In this document: positions 51,081 to 59,805 of the stretch, in pieces
Layout: each line of letters begins with the position of its first letter
Position numbering within the stretch: the first letter of the stretch is position 1
Assembly (NCBI GenBank): GCA_002840505.1
Contig: PHBC01000001.1
Span: 62,001-126,000 of the forward strand
DNA length: 64,000 bases
Direction of reading: 5' to 3'
From: Deltaproteobacteria bacterium HGW-Deltaproteobacteria-2
GTDB lineage: Bacteria > Desulfobacterota > Syntrophia > Syntrophales > Smithellaceae
The notes under the pieces: generated by a model
Told to the model about the DNA's origin: nothing
The model's database searches: none
Seen by the model: the letters and a program-made list of their open reading frames with translations, nothing else
Made by a program: the position numbers and the translations under genes

Positions 51081-51941
51081 CTATAGAAACTTTTTCAATT
51101 CTTTTATTATTTCGTCTCCGGCATCCTCCAACACATAATGTCCGGCAGACTCAAATGTTTTTACTGCAGCGTGAGGATAAATCTCCATCCAGCGATGAAG
51201 AAAATAATCGTGAAAACAGAAATCCCGCTTCCCCCAGAGAATAAGACACGGACAATGATGTTTGGAAAGTGATAGCTCTATGTTTTTTAATGTCTGATAA
51301 CTGCGATGATTGGGATTCATGGGAATATCGGCGACAAATCGCGCTATAGCGATGCGATTTTTATAATTGTCATAAGGGTACAGGTATCCTTTTCTTATCT
51401 CCGGTGACATTTTTTTGGCTACGGCCATGTAAGTAGCGGTAAGCGCGAATCCATTTAATCGGCGAATTACCTGCTCAGCCAGAATAGGAATCCTGCACAT
51501 ATTTATCTGGAAGGCGATAACCGGGGATATATAGGCGGCGGTATTGAGAATAACTATTTTTTTAACCAAATCAGGATGCCGTTCTAAAAGTCCAAAACCA
51601 ATAGGACCACCCCAGTCGTGAACAATCAGAACAAAATCTTTTAGTTCTAACCGCGAAACAAGCGTCTCCAGATTATCGATGTGCTGCTTTAATGTATATT
51701 CATAATCCTGCGGTTTATCTGATAGGCCGCAGCCGATATGATCAGGAACAACTACTCTGTGGGAGGAAGAAAATGCGGCAATAAGATTTCTGTAATAAAA
51801 GGACCATGTAGGATTGCCGTGAAGCAAGAGCATTGGCTTCCCCTGACCTTCATCGATATAATGCATGCAAACATTATCTTTTAATTTAAGGAAATTTGAC
51901 TTGAAAGAATATAATTTATTTAACCAGTCCGGTCTTACCAC
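51081..51941 (-). CDS. oleB: OleB-like beta-lactone decarboxylase
   Basis: A 286-residue alpha/beta hydrolase of the haloalkane dehalogenase type. HGNPTWSFYYR is at residues 41-51. The nucleophile is Asp109 in VHDWGGPIG and the catalytic histidine is in FESAGHYVLEDA. OleB opens the beta-lactone and releases CO2 to give a cis-olefin. The GTG start at 51941 overlaps the end of oleA, with GGGGGTGAA just upstream. An aspartate nucleophile fits OleB and dehalogenases, not esterases. Confidence 0.9.
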   Translation of the reverse strand: MVRPDWLNKLYSFKSNFLKLKDNVCMHYIDEGQGKPMLLLHGNPTWSFYYRNLIAAFSSSHRVVVPDHIGCGLSDKPQDYEYTLKQHIDNLETLVSRLELKDFVLIVHDWGGPIGFGLLERHPDLVKKIVILNTAAYISPVIAFQINMCRIPILAEQVIRRLNGFALTATYMAVAKKMSPEIRKGYLYPYDNYKNRIAIARFVADIPMNPNHRSYQTLKNIELSLSKHHCPCLILWGKRDFCFHDYFLHRWMEIYPHAAVKTFESAGHYVLEDAGDEIIKELKKFL

Positions 51942-52966
51942 TTCACCCCCAGCATTACTGAATTAAGGCCTGACCCGATGCCCAGCAAACCAACGTTGCT
52001 TCCCTGAGGAATACCTTTTTGTTCGTCAAAAATATTGAGTGTAATGGGCAGAGCCGACGCTCCGGTGTTCCCCAGATATTGATAAGTGGTGAAGGTGGGA
52101 CAATTCTCGAGTTTTAATGTCTGTTTCAAAAGAGTTTCATGTGCCACACCGACCTGATGACCGACAAAGCAATCAACATCTTCATTCGTCCATCCCAGTT
52201 CTCGTTTTGTTTCTTCCCATGTTTTTTTAGCCAGGGCGACGCCGGATTGCATCAGCTCCTCGGAATCGGTTTCCATCATCAGCGATGATGTATTACCATC
52301 GCCGTGGCAAAGAACATTGGCCGAAGAATCGGCAAGAGATGCTCCACCCAAAAGCAAATGCCCGCCATTTACATCATCTTTGTGAGAAACCGTATAAGCG
52401 ACAGCGGCAGAACCGATGGTTAAATTCGCAATATATTTTTTTATACTTTTTCTTGTAAGATTATCATCTTTTAATAATTGTTCGATCGTTTGTAACAGTA
52501 AAGGGCTGCCGTTCTCACCGGATACGATAAGCGCATGTTTAACTACATTGTTTTCAATCATGTTGGCCGCAACCACAATTGAACTCATTACCCCCAGACA
52601 CGCGTTGGATAGATCAAAAATAATTGTTTCCGGCCGCAGCCCTAAGTTATGATGAACAATCGAGGATGTCGGAGGTTCAAGAAAATCACGGCAGACAGAG
52701 GCATGAATTAAAAGATCGATGTTCTCCGGTTTAACTATTTTTTTCCCAAACAAATTTCTGGCCGCCTGAGTAGATAAATCGCTGGGCCTTGTTCCCGGAG
52801 GCCAAAAACGTCTTTCTTTGATTCCGGTCATCAACTCTATCCGGCCGCAGGGAAGTTTGAGGCGTTGATACAAAGGAGCGAGCCTGTCTTCAATCTCTTC
52901 AGAGGTCATTATTTGATCAGGAAGATGATAGGCAAAAGAAGAAATAACGACATTCTTAAACTTCAT
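51935..52966 (-). CDS. oleA: OleA-like thiolase (head-to-head acyl condensation)
   Basis: A 343-residue thiolase-superfamily enzyme related to 3-oxoacyl-ACP synthase III. The nucleophile is Cys123 in SNACLGVM. Glu97 in CRDFLEPPTS matches the OleA glutamate that reaches into the partner active site. GHQVGVAHE and YLGNTGASALP supply the His and Asn. OleA joins two fatty acyl thioesters without decarboxylation to give a 2-alkyl-3-oxo acid. GGAGATAAGGC precedes the ATG, and the start overlaps the upstream flavoprotein gene. The other known OleA enzymes use acyl-CoA; a carrier-bound substrate is possible here. Confidence 0.9.
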   Translation of the reverse strand: MKFKNVVISSFAYHLPDQIMTSEEIEDRLAPLYQRLKLPCGRIELMTGIKERRFWPPGTRPSDLSTQAARNLFGKKIVKPENIDLLIHASVCRDFLEPPTSSIVHHNLGLRPETIIFDLSNACLGVMSSIVVAANMIENNVVKHALIVSGENGSPLLLQTIEQLLKDDNLTRKSIKKYIANLTIGSAAVAYTVSHKDDVNGGHLLLGGASLADSSANVLCHGDGNTSSLMMETDSEELMQSGVALAKKTWEETKRELGWTNEDVDCFVGHQVGVAHETLLKQTLKLENCPTFTTYQYLGNTGASALPITLNIFDEQKGIPQGSNVGLLGIGSGLNSVMLGVKW

Positions 52967-54348
52967 GCCTTATCTCCATTCATCAGGCAATGAAGATTGG
53001 CCATAGAAATGCCGCTGAGCATGGCGCCAACTATTCCTAAAAAGCCCTGGTCTGTACCGCAGATGAAAAGATTTTTAATAGCTGTTCTGCCGTCTCTGAC
53101 TTTTTGAGTACTTCCGTAAACAGCACCTTTAATATGGCCCGTGTAACGCATGATTGTCCGCGGAGTGAAAACATCACAATAAAGCAATTTAGCCTTAAAT
53201 TCAGGAAATAATTTTGTAATTAATGCCAGAGATTCTTTACGTACTGTTTTTTTTCTTAAAAGATACGTTTCTCTATCTAATTCATTCCATTTCTCAAAAT
53301 TGGCAATATAAGTGACCCGAATCACTCCTTCGTTCTGGTCGTCATAACTAAAATTGTTAGGAAAACAAATAACGGCGCTGCGGAAATCACAGAGAGTTGG
53401 CGGCCGCTTGTAATCATATTTCTCATTATCATTGTAAAATACAATTGTCTCTTGAATCCCCGCATCGCAAGGCTTCTTATCAAAAAATAATATTGTTTCC
53501 GTGAAACTCATCGCGCCGGTCGCGGGACGTTCCTGCTTTTCAGAAACAATATTCATCGTTTCCGGCAAGCCAATGGAAGACATGACTTTATTTGATTGGA
53601 TTATTTCTCCATTGTCCAGAATTACACTTCTAACGACGCCATTTTCAATATCGATCTTTTTAATGCCCGCTCCCAGCCTCAGCTCTCCGCCGAGTTGTAA
53701 GTACTTTTCGATAAGGAGATTGATGATGGCGCGAACTCCATTTTTAGGCCTGCTGAAACCTTCCAGATAAATGCTTTTGAACATGATGACGAATTGAGAA
53801 AAATCCATGTCGTTTTCCCACGCGCTTCCGTAAATCAGCAAGGGACAGAAAATCATCTCGAGTAAATTCTCATCGGAAATAATCTCCCTGACTTTTCCTT
53901 TCGCGCTTTGATACTGGTTATTTAAATTAACATCATCAAAGTTTATTACAATATCGAGAAGCCTGGCAAAATTATCCTTCTGATGAGGAAAAGTTTTTCC
54001 GATTTCTACCGCGAGCAATTGAGGATCATTAGAGAAAGAAAGTTGATTTTCGGGAAATACGATTCGCGAGAAATGCTGTTGCGATAATTCCAATTTTTCA
54101 TAAGGAATTCTTAGTTGTTTAAGCAATTTTGTCAAAGGCCGCCCTCTTTCGCCCCGGCGGGCAAAATTGGTCATGGCATGCAATCCAACATCCAGCTTTC
54201 TGTCCAGGCGTTCATAATAGGAATTAAGACCTCCGGGAACTTTATGTCTTTCCAGAATGCAGACCTTTTGATCAAACATCGCCAGCCTGATCCCGGCCGC
54301 CAGCCCCGACATGCCCGCTCCTATTATTATGGTATCATAGCTAGCCAT
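52963..54348 (-). CDS. CrtI/phytoene desaturase-like flavoprotein (1)
   Basis: A 461-residue FAD enzyme of the CrtI/amine oxidase superfamily. TIIIGAGMSGLAAGIRLA is at residues 5-22, followed by ERHKVPGGLNSYY. The C-terminal FAD motif is NLFICGTDQGFLGIVGAMLSG. Like the second copy it lacks an obvious carotenoid context. It sits between the operon's acyl carrier protein and oleA, with an ATGA overlap to the latter, so it most likely acts on the carrier-bound acyl chain before condensation. This is inferred from position only. Confidence 0.82.
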   Translation of the reverse strand: MASYDTIIIGAGMSGLAAGIRLAMFDQKVCILERHKVPGGLNSYYERLDRKLDVGLHAMTNFARRGERGRPLTKLLKQLRIPYEKLELSQQHFSRIVFPENQLSFSNDPQLLAVEIGKTFPHQKDNFARLLDIVINFDDVNLNNQYQSAKGKVREIISDENLLEMIFCPLLIYGSAWENDMDFSQFVIMFKSIYLEGFSRPKNGVRAIINLLIEKYLQLGGELRLGAGIKKIDIENGVVRSVILDNGEIIQSNKVMSSIGLPETMNIVSEKQERPATGAMSFTETILFFDKKPCDAGIQETIVFYNDNEKYDYKRPPTLCDFRSAVICFPNNFSYDDQNEGVIRVTYIANFEKWNELDRETYLLRKKTVRKESLALITKLFPEFKAKLLYCDVFTPRTIMRYTGHIKGAVYGSTQKVRDGRTAIKNLFICGTDQGFLGIVGAMLSGISMANLHCLMNGDKA

Positions 54349-54355
54349 AGTGAAT

Positions 54356-54601
54356 TTATTTGAATTTTGGTCCTAAATATTCAATACAACTTTTCAATGT
54401 TGCCAACTTAGGATAATCTTCAGTAGGCACTTCAATTTTATATTGCTTCTTTAGCTCCATGACCACATCCAGAAAATCCATTGAATCCAAATCAAGTTGA
54501 TCTCTTAGTTTAATATTGTCATCAAGGTTTGAAAGATCCTCATCGATAGCGATATCAGCAATGATATCAATGATTTTTTGTCTTATGGCCTTAACGTCCA
54601 A
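54356..54601 (-). CDS. Dedicated acyl carrier protein of the ole operon
   Basis: An 81-residue acyl carrier protein with the phosphopantetheine serine at Ser40 in DLDSMDFLD. The start is a TTG at 54601 with GAGGCGG just upstream; it aligns exactly with the ATG of the close paralog at 10386-10640. A longer TTG start at 54619 is less likely. It lies 23 bases after the ketosynthase and would carry chains for the FabG/FabZ/FabI enzymes of the same operon. Confidence 0.9.
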   Translation of the reverse strand: MDVKAIRQKIIDIIADIAIDEDLSNLDDNIKLRDQLDLDSMDFLDVVMELKKQYKIEVPTEDYPKLATLKSCIEYLGPKFK

Positions 54602-54624
54602 TTTGCCGCCTCTTCGCAAAAAGT

Positions 54625-55884
54625 TTATTCTTTATATTTTTTTACTATTAAAACGGAATTAATTCCCAACATACCGAAGGAGTTGCTCAAAATGAAATTA
54701 ACTTTCTTTTCCACGGAATCACCATTCACTAAATTTTTCAGACTGCATTTAGGATCAACATTTTCAATTAATTTACACGAATGAATTCTATTATCAGTAA
54801 AGCTGGGTAAATTCCCGGCAAGTTCCAATGCTCCGGCGGCGCCCATCGCATGACCAATAAATCCTTTAGTGCAATTAATATAAGTATTTTCAACCTGTCC
54901 AAAAATTAATTTAACCGCTTCGCATTCATTATCATCCCCGGAAATTGTTCCGGTGGCATGAAGATTGACTATATCAACATCATTGGCAGTAATTTTTGCC
55001 TTGGCCAATGCCGCATTTATGCACTGAATCTGCCTTTGTGTATCAGGAAGGACAAAATCAACGGCATCGGAATTGACGTGATAACCAGCTATTTCTCCAT
55101 AAATATTTGCTCCTCTTTTTAAGGCGTCTTCCAATCTTTCCAGAACGAAAATGGCTCCTCCCTCCGAAACAACAATACCATTGCGGTTTACATCCAATGG
55201 CCGGCTTGCTTTAGTGGGATCATCATGGGATCCCAGGGCTCCCTGACTCTTAAATCCGGCAAATATCCCAAAAGTACCGGTACTTTCAGAAACTCCTCCA
55301 GCCAAAGCCAGATCAACTTCGTTAAGTTGCAGCATTTGCATGCCATGAATAATTCCAATATTTCCAGCGGCACAGGCTGCACCGATAGTGTAGGCAGGTC
55401 CTGTGATACCCATATTTAAACTTACTTCACCGGCAGGTGCATTGGCTACAGTTCTGGGATTATGATGATGAGACCACAAACCGGCATCAAGTTTGTTTTC
55501 ATGAAGTTCATATATTTCGTTTTCCGTTTCCACATTGCCGTGTTCGGTAATTCCAAGGTAGATTCCTGTTCTGTCTTTAACCAATGAATCCAGCGACAAC
55601 CCGCTGTCCTTTAATGCCTCATTGGCACAATAAATTGAAATCGAACCAGCCCTTGTTCCCCGCCTGCGCATTTTTTTCTTTTGATAGAGATGTTCGTCAA
55701 AACTACACTTACCTACCGCGACCTTACCCATATAACGAACTTCCATTTGAGTAATTCCCGATTTCTGAGTCAGCAGAGCCTCCCGAAAATCTTTTAGATT
55801 ATTAGCATTAGGCGCGGTAAGCCCAACGCCGGTAATAACAACCCTGACTTTTTGATTATTACTAACAGACATTTCCTTGTCCAA
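54625..55884 (-). CDS. Beta-ketoacyl-ACP synthase (FabF-like)
   Basis: A 419-residue elongating ketosynthase. The Cys-His-His triad is visible: the nucleophile in YTIGAACAAGN (residue 171), NLHATGT and KGFIGHAMGAAG. It condenses acyl groups with malonyl-ACP. It is the first gene of the operon, 244 bases downstream of the predicted transcription start. A TTG at 55884 is taken as start; an ATG at 55872 is also possible, but AAGGAA abuts it. Only one ketosynthase is present with no chain-length factor, so a homodimer is expected, unlike aryl-polyene clusters. Confidence 0.88.
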   Translation of the reverse strand: MDKEMSVSNNQKVRVVITGVGLTAPNANNLKDFREALLTQKSGITQMEVRYMGKVAVGKCSFDEHLYQKKKMRRRGTRAGSISIYCANEALKDSGLSLDSLVKDRTGIYLGITEHGNVETENEIYELHENKLDAGLWSHHHNPRTVANAPAGEVSLNMGITGPAYTIGAACAAGNIGIIHGMQMLQLNEVDLALAGGVSESTGTFGIFAGFKSQGALGSHDDPTKASRPLDVNRNGIVVSEGGAIFVLERLEDALKRGANIYGEIAGYHVNSDAVDFVLPDTQRQIQCINAALAKAKITANDVDIVNLHATGTISGDDNECEAVKLIFGQVENTYINCTKGFIGHAMGAAGALELAGNLPSFTDNRIHSCKLIENVDPKCSLKNLVNGDSVEKKVNFILSNSFGMLGINSVLIVKKYKE

Positions 55885-56019
55885 TATTAAAATCTTCTTA
55901 GTACAAATTAATTTTTTTGTAATATATTTATGTTCGCCAGAGCAATTTCGACGTCACAGACTCAGAAGATCAAAAAATGAATAAATATTTTAATAACTTT
56001 CCGGAGATTAGTATAAATC

Positions 56020-56041
56020 CCCTCTCTATTCGTTGAGAGGG
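56020..56041 (-). promoter_or_regulatory. Stable hairpin in the ole-operon leader
   Basis: CCCTCTC pairs with GAGAGGG around an 8-base loop in the 5-prime leader of the operon. No U-tract follows, so it is not a terminator; it may stabilise the mRNA. The rest of the 55885-56408 gap is AT-rich and holds no gene that I can see. Confidence 0.4.
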
Positions 56042-56134
56042 AAAATAAAAAACAAACTCCTTACCGAATTCAAACATTTTTAAAAACGGCAATGCCAAAA
56101 CAATCGTTTTTGATATGAGATTGCTTATCCTGTT

Positions 56135-56163
56135 TTTATAATTATTTAAATATGGTATGTCAA
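56135..56163 (-). promoter_or_regulatory. Promoter of the ole/fatty-acid operon
   Basis: Minus strand: TTGACA (56163-56158), 17-base spacer, TATAAA (56140-56135). The predicted start is near 56128. It is the only good promoter seen upstream of the twelve-gene unit. Confidence 0.7.
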
Positions 56164-56408
56164 GAAAATATTGGCTACCCTTGATTGAGATAAGATATTA
56201 TTTTTGAATGGAATTGCAGGCAAAACAGCCTCACCGTCTCAATTAAAGAAGGTTTTGATGTTTTTTCTCCCATCACTTTTTTGCTTTAAAAAGTATGCAT
56301 TACAAACAATAAGAATTCCAAAATAAAATCAAAAAAACAGAAAAGATTTGGATGTAGAGAATGCCTTACAGGATTTTTTTTACAAGCGCAGTATTTTTTT
56401 AGTGTCGG

Positions 56409-57269
56409 CTAAAAATCTCTGGGCAATTCGTCGAGTTCGGCCAGAGAAAATACCGGACCATCGGAACAGACATACTTAGAACCAACGTTGCAGCGGCCGC
56501 ATTTACCGATACCACATTTCATGCGCATTTCCAGAGACGTCAGGATATTTCCCTTGGAAAAACCCAGTTCAAAAAATACCGGCAGAGTGAACTTTATCAT
56601 AACCGGAGGACCGCAAATAACGGCTACCGCATTTTTCGGTGACGGCGCGACATCCTTACATACGGCGGGAACAAAGCCTTCCCTGCCCTTCCAGGTTTCA
56701 TCACCCTTATCCACAGTAATGATGGTTTTGATATCGTCTCTTTTTTCCCAGGCCGCCAGTTCATCTTTATACAAAAGCAACCCTGGGGTTCTCGCGCCGT
56801 AAATGACAGTAATTTCTCCGAAGCGCGATCGGTTGTCTTTGTGCAGCATATAGTTAATTAAAGAACGCAAAGTTGTGAAGGCGAATCCACCGCCAACAAC
56901 CACTATGTTCTTTTTTTCCAGAAATTCAATCGGCCAGGAATTGCCCAGCGGTCCGCGCAGGCCGATTTTGGCACCTTCATCCATATCGTGCAGAGCCGCC
57001 GTCACTAAACCCGGCTGTATGGCGCCCGCCCGCTGAACAGTGAATTCCACATAGCCTGCTTCGGTCGGTGAAGAAGCAATTCCAATGGGGGATTCACCTT
57101 TGCCGTAAATGGAAAGTTCGGAAAACTGGCCTGGAAGATACTTAAACTTTGCTTCGTCCTCTTTATTCAAAAATTTCAGACGAAATGATTTGATATCATG
57201 GGTCTCCACTTCGTCGATTATTTTGATTATCTCAACCGGCATGGGAATGTATGGATTATTTGAACACAT
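56409..57269 (-). CDS. FAD/NAD(P)-binding electron-transfer subunit (AsrB/FlxA-like)
   Basis: A 286-residue flavoprotein of the ferredoxin-NADP reductase fold. The FAD domain (about 10-105) includes YLPGQFSELS and GIASSP. The NAD domain has VVVGGGFAFTTLRSLINYML, VIYGARTPGLLLYKDEL and VICGPPVM. A C-terminal [2Fe-2S]-type cysteine set follows (MKCGIGKCGRCNVGSKYVC). Such proteins pass electrons between NAD(P)H and Hdr-type complexes. The ATG at 57269 has GAGG upstream. It ends the hdr cluster. A close paralog lies at 63332-64000 on the other side of the cluster. Confidence 0.88.
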   Translation of the reverse strand: MCSNNPYIPMPVEIIKIIDEVETHDIKSFRLKFLNKEDEAKFKYLPGQFSELSIYGKGESPIGIASSPTEAGYVEFTVQRAGAIQPGLVTAALHDMDEGAKIGLRGPLGNSWPIEFLEKKNIVVVGGGFAFTTLRSLINYMLHKDNRSRFGEITVIYGARTPGLLLYKDELAAWEKRDDIKTIITVDKGDETWKGREGFVPAVCKDVAPSPKNAVAVICGPPVMIKFTLPVFFELGFSKGNILTSLEMRMKCGIGKCGRCNVGSKYVCSDGPVFSLAELDELPRDF

Positions 57270-57300
57270 ATTTATCCTCAAATTTCCTTTCTTTTTTGCG

Positions 57301-58338
57301 CTATTCCTTCAAAGCCTGGTCCACAATCGAGAAAATATCGATATTCACCGGACAGTTACGTGTGCAACGGCCGCAACCGACACAGGAAATAACGCCGTAT
57401 TTTCTGATGTGAAATGAATATTTATGACATATTTTCTGACGCAGGCGCTGATAAACTTTTGTCCGGGGATTGTGGCCGCTTGCCTCCAGCGTGAAATCCG
57501 TAAATGTGCAAGCGTCCCAAACTCTACGGCGGACACCATGGCTGAAGAGCGTCTCGTCGCAGATATCAAAGCAGTAGCAGGTAGGACAGACAAAAGTACA
57601 GACACCGCAGCTTAAGCACGCATCAGAAACTTTTTCCCAAAACTCTGTTTTAAGGAAAATATCTTCCAGCTTTTTGGCAATGACTTTCGCATCCACACAG
57701 GTAGAGCGGGTTTTGAACGATCGTCCCGCGGTAACGGTATCATCAAAACACTTCTGCTCATCCGCTGAAGCATCCGTCAGCGAACTTAATCCGGCCAGCA
57801 CATTTTCTCCCTTGGTCGTGATAGCTTTTAAAAGCAGTTCATCGCCTTTCTTAGTCATGAAGATGTCGCTGCCTTCGGGATCAGCCGCGCCTATTCCAAG
57901 CGTCTGATAGAAATCCGCCGGGTCGGCAGGAGAATTTAAATCAAAGGCGTAACCGAAGATGGTCGCGGCTTCTCTTCTTTTCTTCCAGTACGGATCAACG
58001 GCACCAGTACCGGAAAAATGAATATCCATGATTTCAAAGCTTTTCACGTCACAGGGGCGTACACCAAAGAGAAAAACCGGTCCCGGTTTCAAATCCACAC
58101 ACTGCGCATCCAGAACGGATTTGTTTTTATCATAACGTACAAAATCCTCCGTCTGCGGAAAGAAAGCCGATTTGGGACTCATCAGCGTATTGTAGAAATT
58201 CAGATCCATCTGCTTAGCATCGGAAATCTGGCGGAAATTGAAGCCCGCTTCTTCCTTAACAGGAGCAATCAGCGTTCCCTTCGCCATCAGTTGTGCAGTC
58301 AGATCGGATATTTTTTGAATTGCTGTTTTCTTTAACAC
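57301..58338 (-). CDS. 4Fe-4S dicluster electron-transfer protein (AsrA/FlxC-like)
   Basis: A 345-residue cytoplasmic protein. The N-terminal two-thirds resembles anaerobic sulfite reductase subunit A and Hdr-associated subunits (VFLFGVRPCDVKSFEIMD). Two [4Fe-4S] motifs follow, CLSCGVCTFVCPTCYCFD and CVGCGRCTRNCPVNID. The GTG at 58338 is chosen because AAGGAG precedes it by seven bases and the preceding gene ends only 11 bases away; a longer ATG start at 58374 would overlap. It likely wires the NAD(P)H-binding subunit to the rest of the complex. Confidence 0.85.
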   Translation of the reverse strand: MLKKTAIQKISDLTAQLMAKGTLIAPVKEEAGFNFRQISDAKQMDLNFYNTLMSPKSAFFPQTEDFVRYDKNKSVLDAQCVDLKPGPVFLFGVRPCDVKSFEIMDIHFSGTGAVDPYWKKRREAATIFGYAFDLNSPADPADFYQTLGIGAADPEGSDIFMTKKGDELLLKAITTKGENVLAGLSSLTDASADEQKCFDDTVTAGRSFKTRSTCVDAKVIAKKLEDIFLKTEFWEKVSDACLSCGVCTFVCPTCYCFDICDETLFSHGVRRRVWDACTFTDFTLEASGHNPRTKVYQRLRQKICHKYSFHIRKYGVISCVGCGRCTRNCPVNIDIFSIVDQALKE

Positions 58339-58348
58339 GGAAAGCTCC

Positions 58349-59215
58349 TTACTCCAGAATTTTATCGGAATCATCCACTCGGAAATTCACCAGTACGGGC
58401 TTGTCTTCTATGCTCATGCCCGCTGCCTGACCGAACATCTCCTCGCATTCCTTCGCCACTTTCTTGTGGAACAGATAAAGCGGAATGTCTACGGGGCAGG
58501 CGCGTGAACATTCACCGCAATCGATACAGCGGCCAGCCAGATGATGAAACCTTGTCAGATGATACATGAGGTTGCCGTGCGATTCCGGAGATTTTTCGCC
58601 CCACTTGGGTTTGTTCTGATCGATAAAGCATGGATCGCAATAGCACATCGGGCAGGCTTTGCGGCAGGCATAACACCGGATGCATCGATCCAATTCCTTC
58701 TTCCAGAAAGCCCAGCGCGCTTCTTTATCCATTTTCTCATATTCGGCAAGAACATCGTAGGGAGAAACAACCGGCTGACCATGCACCTCTTCACCCAACA
58801 GTATGTCATAAAGCACCGGATTGTAAATTCCGCAGGTCGTTTTACTATCAATAGCTTCGCCTGTTTTGAAATTTTTCATCCCGTAAACCGGAATGCCCAG
58901 AACGATAATATCTTCCCGTTTGATTTTGTCTTCCTGAATCAGCTGAATGACAGCGCGGCTGTCTGCCGGCTTAACGGCAATGGCAATCTTGGTACCGCGA
59001 GGGTAGCGAACCAGATAACGTGCCATGTTGGCGGTACAGTATTCGTTAAAGACAATATTTTCGATATCGGAAGTCTTTCTGGCTACATAAGGCAGGGGAT
59101 GACTCTGATCATAACCCGTTCCATAGGCCAGCACAATACTTACCTTGCCTTCTTCCAGCAACTTTCTTGCTTCGGTTTTTAATTTATCTTCAATTTGCTT
59201 AAAATTGATACTCAT
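58349..59215 (-). CDS. 4Fe-4S electron-transfer protein (FlxB/FrhB-like)
   Basis: A 288-residue iron-sulfur protein. A domain of about 150 residues resembles the coenzyme F420 hydrogenase/dehydrogenase beta-subunit fold (VARKTSDIENIVFNEYC, AIAVKPADSRAVIQLI). It is followed by two cluster motifs, CIRCYACRKACPMCYCDPC and CIDCGECSRACPVDI. Its start overlaps the mvhD-like stop (ATGA). Within the cluster it would sit between the MvhD/HdrA side and the AsrA-like subunit. Confidence 0.85.
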   Translation of the reverse strand: MSINFKQIEDKLKTEARKLLEEGKVSIVLAYGTGYDQSHPLPYVARKTSDIENIVFNEYCTANMARYLVRYPRGTKIAIAVKPADSRAVIQLIQEDKIKREDIIVLGIPVYGMKNFKTGEAIDSKTTCGIYNPVLYDILLGEEVHGQPVVSPYDVLAEYEKMDKEARWAFWKKELDRCIRCYACRKACPMCYCDPCFIDQNKPKWGEKSPESHGNLMYHLTRFHHLAGRCIDCGECSRACPVDIPLYLFHKKVAKECEEMFGQAAGMSIEDKPVLVNFRVDDSDKILE

Positions 59216-59649
59216 ATCTTCTCCAGCGACGACTCGCGTTCAATCTTGAATTTAGTCTGGGGTCCCAGGTTTTTCACCTGCTTGGTGAATTCGGTAACAA
59301 CCTCAGCGAACCTGTTTCCTTCTGAAGCGGAAATCCATTCTACACGAAATCTTCCCGGCTCGATACCGGCAAATTCCAGTATTTTCCTGGTCACTGCCAG
59401 TCTTCTGCGCGCGTAGAGATTACCCGTATTGTAATGACAATCGCCCGGATGACAACCGCCGACCAATACTCCATCAGCACCCAATTGAAAAGCGCGGAAG
59501 ATAAATGAAGGATTGATGCGGCTGGAGCACATCACGCGCACAACTCGTAAGTTCTGCGGATAGTGCAGTCTTGTTGTTCCGGCCAAATCCGCTCCCGTAT
59601 AGGTACACCAGTTGCAGGCTATGCCCAGTATTTTCGGTTCAAAATCCAT
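59212..59649 (-). CDS. mvhD: MvhD/FlpD-type hydrogenase iron-sulfur subunit
   Basis: A 145-residue [2Fe-2S] protein of the MvhD family, which transfers electrons to HdrA. ACNWCTYTGADLAGTTRL, RVMCSSRINPSFIF and DGVLVGGCHPGDCHYNTGN hold the conserved cysteines. It follows hdrA in transcription order, separated by a palindromic repeat. No hydrogenase large or small subunit is in view, so the electron donor is more likely the NAD(P)H-linked subunits downstream. Confidence 0.9.
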   Translation of the reverse strand: MDFEPKILGIACNWCTYTGADLAGTTRLHYPQNLRVVRVMCSSRINPSFIFRAFQLGADGVLVGGCHPGDCHYNTGNLYARRRLAVTRKILEFAGIEPGRFRVEWISASEGNRFAEVVTEFTKQVKNLGPQTKFKIERESSLEKI

Positions 59650-59680
59650 GAAGATAATTTCCTTTCTAGCAAAACATTTA

Positions 59681-59802
59681 TGGCGTCAGAAAAAGCTCCA
59701 GAGACAAGGCGCACGAGTTTCGCGGAGCGAGGCCTACTTTTTCGTAGGTCGCAGCAACGCGAAATGAAGTGCAACGCAGTATATGGACTTTTAATGATGC
59801 CA
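59681..59802. repeat. Palindromic repeat between hdrA and mvhD
   Basis: About 120 bases with near-matching inverted ends (TGGCGTCA left, TGATGCCA right) and an internal GGCCTAC...GTAGGTC hairpin. It contains CCAGAGACAAGGCGC, similar to a stretch at 63140-63160. Confidence 0.55.
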
Positions 59803-59805
59803 TAA

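Noticed and set aside
46996-54348. Reading the two CrtI-like genes as a carotenoid pathway
   Set aside because: No phytoene synthase, geranylgeranyl synthase or cyclase is present; the enzymes are embedded among Ole and fatty-acid genes.
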